Positions 1 to 6,397 of a stretch of DNA of 7,761 bases are shown here, piece by piece. The notes under the pieces were generated by a model that was not told the DNA's origin, did not search any database, and worked only from the letters and a program-made list of their open reading frames with translations. This DNA is from Rhodobacteraceae bacterium UBA1957 (GTDB taxonomy: Bacteria > Pseudomonadota > Alphaproteobacteria > Rhodobacterales > Rhodobacteraceae): NCBI GenBank assembly GCA_002336405.1, contig DDEJ01000030.1, positions 509-8,269 of the forward strand. The letters run 5' to 3'. Numbering within the stretch: the stretch's first letter is position 1; each line of letters opens with the position of its first letter. A program made the position numbers and the translations under genes.

Positions 1-20
1 TACCGCTGAGCTACGCCGGA
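1..20 (-). tRNA. tRNA gene, 5' end only (possibly tRNA-Asn)
   Basis: Read on the minus strand from position 20, the sequence begins TCCGGCG (acceptor strand), then TA (positions 8-9), GCTC (D stem) and AGCGGTA (D loop with the conserved GG). This is the standard tRNA 5' layout. The anticodon and the rest of the gene lie beyond the left edge, so identity cannot be read. A tRNA starting with U and having this D arm fits alphaproteobacterial tRNA-Asn best, but that is inference. Confidence 0.8.
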
Positions 21-30
21 CCACAGCCTG

Positions 31-59
31 CCTATACCAATGCTGATTTCAGACGTCCA
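31..59 (-). promoter_or_regulatory. Putative sigma-70 promoter of the tRNA gene
   Basis: On the minus strand, TGGACG (positions 59-54) and TATAGG (36-31) are separated by exactly 17 bp. Each matches the -35 or -10 consensus at four of six bases. Transcription would start a few bases before the mature tRNA 5' end at position 20, a normal spacing for a tRNA promoter. It lies between the stop of the hydrolase gene and the tRNA, so the tRNA need not depend on read-through. This is a motif match only. Confidence 0.45.
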
Positions 60-92
60 GTACCTTTTCACCGCTTGATTACAAAAAACGTC

Positions 93-1013
93 TCAGTCTG
101 CAGCCAGCTCAAACGCGGCGTCTTGCGATAACTCCCCCAACGGATGGACACGGTGCCTCTGCGTAAGATCAATAAGATGGGCCAGCACATTGCGCGTTGC
201 CGCTGGAAGCAACGCAGGCAGGGTCTGGGTGTATATCTGTGCCGCCAGATCTGAGGCCGTTCTCGGGCCGTTTTGCAACTTTTGTAGAATCTCAGCTTCG
301 CGGCTTTTGCGATGCGCGATCAGCCAAGCCAGCCGCGCGTTCGGGGCGGCAACCGGTGCGCCGTGGCCAGGATGAAATTCCTGCCACTGCGTCTTTTGAA
401 GTTCAGTACACGAGCGCATGAAATCGGTCAGGTCACCGTCCGGTGGCGATACCAAAGAGCTGGCCCACCCCATCACCAAATCCCCGGTAAACAGCTTGTT
501 TTGATATTTGAAACATAGATGGTTCCCAATATGTCCGGGCGTATGCAATGCCGTGAGTTGCCAGCCATCCCCAACGATCTCAGCCTGATCAGGCAGCATT
601 ATATCAGGTTGAAAAGACATATCTATTCCCTCTCCACCGCCAGCCAACCCCCGGTCAGATAGGCTTTGCATCACCGTGCTGCGCCCGTCGGTAGCACCGC
701 CATAAGCAAAAATCGGTGCGCCTGATTGCCACGACAGCGCTGCGGCCAAAGGGGCATGGTCAACATGTGCGTGGGTCACCAGAATATGACTGATCCACTG
801 GTCGGGGCCGACCGCACGCAAAATCGCCGTCAGATGCGCGTCATCGTCAGGGCCCGGATCAATCACCGCGAGGGCGCCTGTGCCCAATATATAGGTATTT
901 GTGCCACGATAGGTCATCGGTGATGGGTTGGGCGCAACGATACGACGAATATTGTCGCCAAGATCTTCGGCAACGCCGGTTTTGGGGTCAAACTGTGACA
1001 GCTCAGACAGCAT
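93..1013 (-). CDS. MBL-fold metallo-hydrolase, LACTB2-like
   Basis: Predicted cytoplasmic metal-dependent hydrolase of 306 residues. The metallo-beta-lactamase fold is shown by the HxHxDH signature at residues 81-86 (HAHVDH), a TPGH motif with H161, FTGD with D178, and HPGHG with H217; together these make a complete two-metal site. The segment YRGTNTYILG (about 35-44), the HRKSRE stretch (about 234-239) and a C-terminal winged-helix-like region (about 245-295) are typical of the LACTB2-like subgroup. The human LACTB2 member is an endoribonuclease; substrates of bacterial members are mostly unknown, so no substrate is assigned. The ATG is preceded by AGAGGA at about 1021-1026, a good ribosome binding site. 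It is divergent from the histidine kinase gene with 40 bp between start codons. The stop is TGA at 93-95. Confidence 0.88.
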   Translation of the reverse strand: MLSELSQFDPKTGVAEDLGDNIRRIVAPNPSPMTYRGTNTYILGTGALAVIDPGPDDDAHLTAILRAVGPDQWISHILVTHAHVDHAPLAAALSWQSGAPIFAYGGATDGRSTVMQSLSDRGLAGGGEGIDMSFQPDIMLPDQAEIVGDGWQLTALHTPGHIGNHLCFKYQNKLFTGDLVMGWASSLVSPPDGDLTDFMRSCTELQKTQWQEFHPGHGAPVAAPNARLAWLIAHRKSREAEILQKLQNGPRTASDLAAQIYTQTLPALLPAATRNVLAHLIDLTQRHRVHPLGELSQDAAFELAAD

Positions 1014-1053
1014 AGGTCTTCCTCTTTAGGTCGCGACAGGCTAAAGGTTTTAC

Positions 1054-2373
1054 ATGTCGTTTCAATGGCTCAAACGCTATATGCCCAGAAGTCTTTATGG
1101 TCGGGCAGCCCTTATCTTAATCCTACCGGTTGTCACAGTACAGCTGGTCGTTTCGGTTGTGTTCATCAAGCGCCATTTCGAGGGCGTAACCGAACAGATG
1201 ACCCACGTAACAGCATTGGAATTGCGCCTTATCCTGACCGATATCAATGCATCACAGACAAGGCTTGAGGCGTTGCAAAGGGTGGATGTCCTAAGGCGCG
1301 GCCTTGAGATAGGTTTGCGATTTCCAGACCCGCCACCTGACACATATGTGAATCAGTGGCGCGCGATTGATTTAACCGGATCTTTTGTGATTAAAAAGTT
1401 GATGGCGCAGATGCCCAATTTGCGCAGCATTTCTCTGCCCAACAGTCAACGCGCCGACCTGTTGGCCGAAACGGACCATGGCATCTTACAGATCACCTTA
1501 AAAAGACAGCGTCTATCCGCCTCAAATGCCCATCAGTTATTGGTAAATATGGTGTTTTTTGGCGTGCTCATGACGGTGATTGCCAGTATCTATTTGCGCA
1601 ATCAACTACGGCCAGTGACCAAATTGGCGCGCGCCGCCGAGGCTTTTGGCCGCGGACATCACGTGAGCTACACTCCGGGTGGCGCGATCGAGGTACGGGC
1701 CGCAGGCAATGCATTTTTGGATATGCGCGCACGAATTGAGCGCCACATCGAGCAGCGAACGATGATGCTTTCCAGCGTAAGTCATGACTTACGAACCCCT
1801 CTCACGCGCCTTAAGCTCGGGCTCTCGCTGCTTGACGATAAGGACCGCGAACCTCTGGAACGCGACGTGGAAGACATGCGGCGTATGCTGGAGGGTTTTT
1901 TAGATTTCGCCCGCGGTGCAGCTGAAGATGCCTCCGAAGACACTGACCCTCAAGAACTTTTGGAAATGATTGTCACCAATGCAAGCCGCGCCGGCAAAGC
2001 GGTCTCACTTGGTGCCTGCCACGGCAGTGGGCGCCTGATGCTGCGCCATCTGGCTATGCGGCGGGCAGTGGAAAATCTTATTGAGAACGCAGTGCGATAT
2101 GGTGGAAATGCGGTTGTCAGTTATGTTCTGTCGTCAAAATCGCTCTGCATTAGTGTCGAGGATGCGGGCCCCGGCATTCCCCCTGAGATGCGCGAAGACG
2201 CTTTAAAAGCCTTTACCAGACTGGACCCGGCTCGCAATCAAGACACCGGATCAGGTGTTGGCTTGGGATTGGCCATCACGGCCGACATCGCACGGGCGCA
2301 TGGCGGTATGCTTCGGTTGGGACGCAGTGAGCAGTTTGGCGGCTTGAAAGCCGACATCGTCATCGCCCGTTAG
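1054..2373 (+). CDS. EnvZ-like sensor histidine kinase
   Basis: Inner-membrane two-component sensor kinase of 439 residues that should autophosphorylate on H244 and pass phosphate to an OmpR-type regulator. Visible domains: transmembrane segment 1 at about 17-38, a periplasmic sensor region of about 120 residues, transmembrane segment 2 at about 162-181, HAMP linker about 182-235, H-box SVSHDLRTPLTRLKL at 241-255, N-box ENLIEN at 340-345, G1 box DAGPGIP at 370-376, F-box FTRLD at 387-391 and G2 box GSGVGLGLAI at 399-408. All catalytic boxes are intact, and length and layout match E. coli EnvZ (450 residues). AAAGG at 1043-1047 is the likely ribosome binding site. No response regulator lies beside it, so its partner is outside the window or elsewhere. 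The periplasmic part gives no clue to the signal. Its TAG stop overlaps the eda stop from the other strand. Confidence 0.9.
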   Translation: MSFQWLKRYMPRSLYGRAALILILPVVTVQLVVSVVFIKRHFEGVTEQMTHVTALELRLILTDINASQTRLEALQRVDVLRRGLEIGLRFPDPPPDTYVNQWRAIDLTGSFVIKKLMAQMPNLRSISLPNSQRADLLAETDHGILQITLKRQRLSASNAHQLLVNMVFFGVLMTVIASIYLRNQLRPVTKLARAAEAFGRGHHVSYTPGGAIEVRAAGNAFLDMRARIERHIEQRTMMLSSVSHDLRTPLTRLKLGLSLLDDKDREPLERDVEDMRRMLEGFLDFARGAAEDASEDTDPQELLEMIVTNASRAGKAVSLGACHGSGRLMLRHLAMRRAVENLIENAVRYGGNAVVSYVLSSKSLCISVEDAGPGIPPEMREDALKAFTRLDPARNQDTGSGVGLGLAITADIARAHGGMLRLGRSEQFGGLKADIVIAR

Positions 2374-3011
2374 TCAAGCATTCGCGCCGCCTGCTGGGCA
2401 AGTGCCTCGATGGCCTGCCAGTCGTGTTTCTCAACCAAAGATTTCGGCGCAACCCAGCTGCCACCAACGCAAACAGTGTTTGAAAGCTGCAGATAGGTCG
2501 CTGCATTGGTCACCCCGATACCGCCAGTTGGGCAGAATGTCACCTGAGGCAGGGGTCCACCAATCGACTTTAAAGCCGGCGCGCCGCCCGAGGCTTCTGC
2601 TGGAAAGAATTTCTGCATGCGATATCCGCGCTCCATCAGGCGCATCACCTCGGTGGCGGTCGCAGCCCCTGGCAACAAGGGCATCTCACTGTCCTCACAG
2701 GCCTGCAACAGGGCGTCAGTCGCCCCTGGCGACACACCAAACACAGCGCCGGCTTCTTTGGCGGCACGCACGTCTTGCCCGCTGAGCAGGGTGCCTGCCC
2801 CCACCGTAGCACCGGCAACTTTTGACATCGCCTTGATCGCATCAAGTGCAGCCGCACTGCGCAGGGTCACCTCGAGTGTGGGCAAACCACCACTGACCAG
2901 CGCCTCGGCAAGCGGTTCGGCGATGGTCGCATCTTCGATCACCAGAACCGGGATTACCGGTGCGAGGCGGCAAATGTAATCGGTAAACTTACAGGCATCT
3001 TCGGGGGTCAT
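2370..3011 (-). CDS. eda: 2-dehydro-3-deoxy-phosphogluconate (KDPG) aldolase
   Basis: Class I aldolase that splits KDPG into pyruvate and D-glyceraldehyde 3-phosphate, the second specific step of the Entner-Doudoroff pathway, in the cytoplasm. The 213-residue length matches the family. Seen here: TLEVTLR with general-base E47 and R51, GAGT at 71-74, the Schiff-base lysine K134 in QKFFPAEASGG, and the phosphate-binding FCPTGGI at 159-165. These align directly with E. coli Eda residues E45, R49 and K133. It lies 58 bp downstream of edd on the same strand and is probably co-transcribed. The ATG lacks a strong Shine-Dalgarno: AAAGAAAG is somewhat far upstream, which may set its translation level or hint at coupling. 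The TAA stop at 2370-2372 overlaps the TAG stop of the convergent kinase gene, leaving no room for a terminator between them. Confidence 0.96.
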   Translation of the reverse strand: MTPEDACKFTDYICRLAPVIPVLVIEDATIAEPLAEALVSGGLPTLEVTLRSAAALDAIKAMSKVAGATVGAGTLLSGQDVRAAKEAGAVFGVSPGATDALLQACEDSEMPLLPGAATATEVMRLMERGYRMQKFFPAEASGGAPALKSIGGPLPQVTFCPTGGIGVTNAATYLQLSNTVCVGGSWVAPKSLVEKHDWQAIEALAQQAARMLD

Positions 3012-3035
3012 AAGACAGGCTTTCTTTTTAGACAG

Positions 3036-3062
3036 TTTTTATCCACGACAGTGTTTTGTCAA
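3036..3062 (-). promoter_or_regulatory. Possible weak internal promoter between edd and eda
   Basis: On the minus strand a perfect TTGACA (positions 3062-3057) lies just after the edd stop, followed 15 bp later by TAAAAA (3041-3036). The -35 is ideal, but the spacer is short and the -10 matches four of six bases. It could give eda a basal transcript independent of the sugar-regulated edd promoter. Chance occurrence in this AT-rich 58-bp gap is quite possible. Confidence 0.25.
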
Positions 3063-3069
3063 AAACGGC

Positions 3070-4875
3070 TCAAACGACAACAGCCGCGCCAGTCGACGCC
3101 CGCCCAACGTTACGGCGGAAGACGTCAAATAATTCTCGGCCCACGCCGGTACCATTACCAGTCAGATCAGCGGTCGCCGGCACGCGTGTCTCAAAATCGG
3201 TCGCAAGATTCTCAAGACGACCTTCGGTGGCGTCCAATCGGATCATATCACCATCGCAGACCCGCGCCAGCGGTCCACCCGCCGCAGCCTCAGGGCTGAG
3301 GTGGATCGCCGAAGGCACTTTTCCAGATGCACCCGACATGCGCCCGTCAGTGACCAAAGCCACTTTTAATCCGCGGTCTTGCAACACCGCAAGAACGGGC
3401 GTTAACGCATGTAATTCGGGCATGCCATTGGACATCGGCCCCTGAAAGCGCACAACAATAATAGTATCCTGGGTAAACTCACCAGCTTTAAACGCCACCT
3501 TGACGGCATCTTGGGTATGAAACACCCGCGCTCTGGCTTCGATCACATGTCGCTCAGGCGCAACCGCGGAGATTTTCATCATCGCCTGACCAAGGTTGCC
3601 TGCCAGTTGCCGCAGCCCTCCCGTGGGTTGAAACGCCGATTTAACTGAGCGGAGGATCTTGTCATTACCGCTCATCGCAGCACCGGGCCGATAGGTCACA
3701 CAACCGTCGTTTAACACTGGCTCCTGGGTGTAATCCGCAAGCCCGGTTCCGACCACTGTTTTGGTATCCGGGTGCAGCAAGCCTTCGTTCAGCAGATCAC
3801 CAATCAAATAACCAAGCCCACCAGAGGCATGAAAATGGTTCACATCAGCCAGACCGTTAGGGTACACCTTTGCCATCAGCGGTGTCGCCTGAGACAGATC
3901 ATCAAAGTCTTGCAGCTCAAGCAAAATTCCAGCCGCGCGGGCCATTGCTGGCAAGTGCAAAACTAAATTTGTCGATCCACCCGTCGCCATCAACCCGACA
4001 ATCCCGTTTACAAATGTTTTCGCATCCAGAATGTCACATATAGGGCGGTAGTCATTGCCCAACCCGGTAATTTCAAGAGCCCGCTCGGTCCCGGCAACCG
4101 TCAGAGCGTCCCGCAGTGGGGTATTGGGGTTCACAAACGAACTGCCCGGCAAATGCAGCCCCATAAATTCCATCAACATCTGATTGGAATTGGCGGTGCC
4201 GTAAAAGGTACAAGTTCCCGGACCATGATAGCTGGCCATCTCTGCTTTCATCAAGGCCTCACGTCCCACCGCGCCAGTCGCAAATTGCTGGCGTACTTTG
4301 GCTTTTTCATCGTTAGGCAGACCCGAAACCATGGGACCAGCCGGCAGGAAAATACCTGGGATATAGCCGAATGTGGCTGCCGCCATCACCAAACCCGGAA
4401 TAATCTTGTCACAGACACCAAGATAAAGAGCTGAATCGAATGTATTATGCGACAGCGCGATCCCCGCAGACAAAGCGATCACGTCGCGCGAAAAAAGGGA
4501 CAGTTCCATACCAGTTTGACCTTGGGTTACCCCATCGCACATCGCCGGGACACCTCCTGCGACCTGCGCCGTGCCGCCATAGCGTTTTGCGGCCGCTTTG
4601 ATCACTTGCGGGAATTTCTCGAAAGGTTGATGCGCCGACAGCATATCATTATACGATGTCACAATTCCTATATTAGCCGATCTTGCTGCCACCAGAGCCT
4701 CTTTATCGGCCCCCATCGCGGCATAGGCGTGGGCTTGGTTTCCACAGGTTAAATGAGCCCGTCTCGGCCCGTCTTGGGCCGCAGCACGCATGGTATCAAG
4801 ATAGGCTTTGCGGGTCCGTTCAGATCTAGCCTGAATACGTTCTGTGACGTCTAAAATGATGGCATTGAGAGACAT
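3070..4875 (-). CDS. edd: Phosphogluconate dehydratase (6-phosphogluconate to KDPG)
   Basis: Iron-sulfur dehydratase of the IlvD/Edd family that removes water from 6-phosphogluconate to give KDPG, the first committed Entner-Doudoroff step. The 601-residue length is close to the 603 of E. coli Edd. Family signatures seen: CDGVTQGQTGMELS at 113-126, GVCDKIIPG at 153-161 and TCTFYGTANSNQ at 221-232. C155 and C222 are the conserved cluster ligands, and C113 is probably the third. GLMATGGSTNLVLHLPA (about 293-309) and TDGRMSGASGKVPSAIH (about 509-525) are also typical and favour Edd over dihydroxy-acid dehydratase. The ATG follows GAAAAGAG, a moderate ribosome binding site. It is the first gene of edd-eda. 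A predicted promoter with an overlapping LacI-type operator lies about 70-100 bp upstream. No zwf or pgl gene is in view. Confidence 0.97.
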   Translation of the reverse strand: MSLNAIILDVTERIQARSERTRKAYLDTMRAAAQDGPRRAHLTCGNQAHAYAAMGADKEALVAARSANIGIVTSYNDMLSAHQPFEKFPQVIKAAAKRYGGTAQVAGGVPAMCDGVTQGQTGMELSLFSRDVIALSAGIALSHNTFDSALYLGVCDKIIPGLVMAAATFGYIPGIFLPAGPMVSGLPNDEKAKVRQQFATGAVGREALMKAEMASYHGPGTCTFYGTANSNQMLMEFMGLHLPGSSFVNPNTPLRDALTVAGTERALEITGLGNDYRPICDILDAKTFVNGIVGLMATGGSTNLVLHLPAMARAAGILLELQDFDDLSQATPLMAKVYPNGLADVNHFHASGGLGYLIGDLLNEGLLHPDTKTVVGTGLADYTQEPVLNDGCVTYRPGAAMSGNDKILRSVKSAFQPTGGLRQLAGNLGQAMMKISAVAPERHVIEARARVFHTQDAVKVAFKAGEFTQDTIIVVRFQGPMSNGMPELHALTPVLAVLQDRGLKVALVTDGRMSGASGKVPSAIHLSPEAAAGGPLARVCDGDMIRLDATEGRLENLATDFETRVPATADLTGNGTGVGRELFDVFRRNVGRASTGAAVVV

Positions 4876-4931
4876 AAGACTCTTTTCACGTTGAAGGGCT
4901 TTGAAGGCGGCGAAAATTGTGCTCTAACAAG

Positions 4932-4949
4932 TATGTTAGCGCTAACATA
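4932..4949. promoter_or_regulatory. LacI-family operator (18-bp perfect palindrome)
   Basis: TATGTTAGC is followed directly by its exact reverse complement GCTAACATA. The core ATGTTA-N4-TAACAT matches the operator consensus known for E. coli GntR and IdnR, and TTAGCGCTAA with a central CG is the general shape of LacI-family operators. It covers the -10 hexamer and expected start site of the edd promoter, so a bound regulator would block transcription. In E. coli, edd-eda is controlled by GntR with gluconate as inducer. Here the regulator gene is not in the window and its ligand is unknown. Regulation by a sugar acid or phosphate is inference. Confidence 0.78.
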
Positions 4950-4972
4950 ATCTACGTAATTTGAGATTGCAA
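4944..4972 (-). promoter_or_regulatory. Predicted edd-eda promoter
   Basis: On the minus strand TTGCAA (positions 4972-4967) and TATGTT (4949-4944) are separated by exactly 17 bp. Each matches its consensus at four of six bases. The -10 hexamer is the left end of the 18-bp palindromic operator. The start site would fall near 4937, giving a leader of about 60 nt before the edd ATG at 4875. The leader contains a 10-bp-period direct repeat (ttgaagg at 4891-4897 and 4901-4907 on the plus strand). Confidence 0.55.
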
Positions 4973-5281
4973 GGGCGTTTTATATGATAAAAGACCTGAA
5001 ACACCTTCGTATCATCGGGTGGGAAAGCCATTGAATTGAATTCATGTGTTTATGATGGTCCGTCTTACAAGATGCCTCAACCTTCGGCGCCATGTGCACG
5101 TGGTGAGCTGCGCGGGACAAACCACAAGTTGCAATTTTCACCCCAATATTGCTTTGCGCACTGCTCAAAATTCAACCCTTTTACCAGTCTTATAAAACCG
5201 GTAAGATCTGTTGAGGTTTAGTTGGAAATTTCTGCGAGATCAGGCCAATGCCGCGATCAAGGACAAAGGCACCACAAATTG
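4973..5281. other. Intergenic region between the edd promoter and the PIN gene
   Basis: About 300 bp between the divergently oriented edd and PIN genes. Short open frames here on both strands lack ribosome binding sites and protein-like composition, and I support none of them. It contains an imperfect 14-bp palindrome (CCATGTGCACGTGG, 5090-5103) and a 24-bp dyad at 5181-5204. I looked for an antitoxin gene ahead of the PIN gene and found none. No convincing -35/-10 pair is visible for the PIN gene: TATAAA at 5191-5196 could be a -10 but has no matching -35. Confidence 0.5.
5181..5204. repeat. 24-bp imperfect inverted repeat upstream of the PIN gene
   Basis: Arms TTACCAGT (5181-5188) and ACCGGTAA (5197-5204) are complementary at seven of eight positions, around an AT-rich centre CTTATAAA. 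The size and placement, about 80 bp before the chosen PIN start and overlapping a TATAAA box, would suit an operator. No regulator is known for it, and the promoter is not clear. Confidence 0.4.
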
Positions 5282-5824
5282 ATGAAAGTGCTTATCGACA
5301 CATGCGTGCTTTACCCCACAGTAATGCGGCAGATGCTACTGGGTGCAGCAGGGCATGGGTTGTTCACCCCGCTCTGGTCTGACCGAATTCTTGAAGAATG
5401 GGCCCGTGCCGCGCGCAAAATTGGGCCTACCGGCGAGGCGCAAGCCCGATCTGAAATCGCCCTTCTAAAAATTAGATGGGCCGCAAATTCCGTTATATGG
5501 CCACCTTCACTTGCCACACGTCTCTGGTTGCCCGATCCAAACGATATCCATGTTCTGGCTGCGGCCATTGCAGGTTCGGCCGACGTGATCGTAACCCTGA
5601 ACGCTGCAGATTTCCCCCGCAACACCCTAGCCGAAGAGGGGCTGTCACGCTCAGATCCAGACAGTTTTCTGTGCGGTTACTTTCGAAACCATCCCACACT
5701 CATTACCGCGCTCTCCGACCAGGTCTTGACCGAGGCACAACAGCTATCAGGCAAAGAGTGGACACGCCAAAAATTGCTTAAAAAGGCAGGGTTGTCGCGT
5801 CTGGCAAAAGCTATCAACGCCTAA
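5282..5824 (+). CDS. PIN-domain protein (VapC-like putative RNase)
   Basis: Putative Mg-dependent ribonuclease of 180 residues. PIN features: VLIDTCVLYP with D6, ILEEWAR with E38 and E39, LPDPNDIHVLAAAIAGSADVI with D88, and VTLNAADFP with N106 and D110, in the order expected for the acidic site. The first 115 residues form the domain; the rest is a basic, helical C-terminal extension (KKAGLSRLAKAIN near the end). I chose ATG 5282, where the PIN strand begins at once, over TTG 5222, which would add 20 residues with no PIN character. The ribosome binding site is weak (AAAGG at 5265-5269, about 12 bp away). PIN proteins are often VapC toxins, but no antitoxin gene is adjacent, so a toxin role is not shown. 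It converges on the redoxin gene with 15 bp between stops. Confidence 0.85.
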   Translation: MKVLIDTCVLYPTVMRQMLLGAAGHGLFTPLWSDRILEEWARAARKIGPTGEAQARSEIALLKIRWAANSVIWPPSLATRLWLPDPNDIHVLAAAIAGSADVIVTLNAADFPRNTLAEEGLSRSDPDSFLCGYFRNHPTLITALSDQVLTEAQQLSGKEWTRQKLLKKAGLSRLAKAINA

Positions 5825-5839
5825 GATGGCGGCCCCATG

Positions 5840-6397
5840 TCACGGGACTGGACAACCATCCACATCACAGGCAACCCCGCTGTTGACCTCTTGCCCGCCT
5901 AGATCTCGCGGCGTTGAAGCAACGCGCTCACTCAGAAGGTTGGCAATCTGATATCCGATCTGTAAATCTGATACCGTGCCAAAGTAATGGCTTCGCAGCC
6001 GGCCCTCAGAATCAATCAAGATTAGAGACGGTGTCCCACGCATCCCATAGGCCTGCATAGTCTTCGGCATGCCGCCAGCACTTGGTTCATCAATACCAAT
6101 CGGAAACCTTAACTTATATTCATAGGCAAACGCCTTAAGAGACACTGGCGTCATCGCCGCATGGTGTTCAAACACTGTATGCAGCCCTAAGACTGTCACA
6201 TCATCAGACGAAAACGTCTCATAAATTCGTTGGGCCTGCGGCAAACCATGTGCCACACAGCCCGGGCACAACATTTGAAATGCCTCAAGAACTACGACTT
6301 TACCTCGCAACCCCAGTAAAGTGACCGGACCATCGTTATTGATCCACTCGGCAACCTGCAGATCGGGGGCGGGTGAAAATGATATGGCGTCATCCAT
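5840..6397 (-). CDS. TlpA/peroxiredoxin-like thiol redox protein, CPGC active site
   Basis: Thioredoxin-fold redox protein of 185 residues. Visible parts: a short N-terminal extension, GKVVVLEAF (32-40) leading to the CxxC site C44-P-G-C47, the LHTVFEHH stretch (72-79), the cis-proline motif GTPS with P123, and LILIDSEGRLRSHYFG (125-140), which is typical of TlpA/AhpC-TSA redoxins. There is no signal peptide or membrane anchor, so unlike TlpA/ResA it should act in the cytoplasm. The C-terminal tail carries a second cysteine pair (C177 and C182, CDVDGC) that might exchange disulfides with the active site or bind metal; this is inference. The start is supported by AAGGAG (6410-6405), 7 bp from the ATG. 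It stands alone, convergent with the PIN gene. Partner and substrate are unknown. Confidence 0.85.
   Translation of the reverse strand: MDDAISFSPAPDLQVAEWINNDGPVTLLGLRGKVVVLEAFQMLCPGCVAHGLPQAQRIYETFSSDDVTVLGLHTVFEHHAAMTPVSLKAFAYEYKLRFPIGIDEPSAGGMPKTMQAYGMRGTPSLILIDSEGRLRSHYFGTVSDLQIGYQIANLLSERVASTPRDLGGQEVNSGVACDVDGCPVP

Noticed and set aside
1024..1046. CTTTAG/CTAAAG inverted repeat between the divergent hydrolase and kinase genes as an operator
   Set aside because: The arms coincide with the two opposing Shine-Dalgarno regions, which explains the symmetry.
4980..5221. Two short frames (minus 4980-5168, plus 5036-5221) considered as a possible antitoxin for the PIN gene
   Set aside because: Neither resembles an antitoxin or DNA-binding protein, neither has a ribosome binding site, and histidine/cysteine-rich composition suggests noncoding DNA.
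5222..5281. Upstream TTG start for the PIN gene
   Set aside because: The extra 20 residues lack PIN character, TTG is rare, and the family motif begins directly at ATG 5282.
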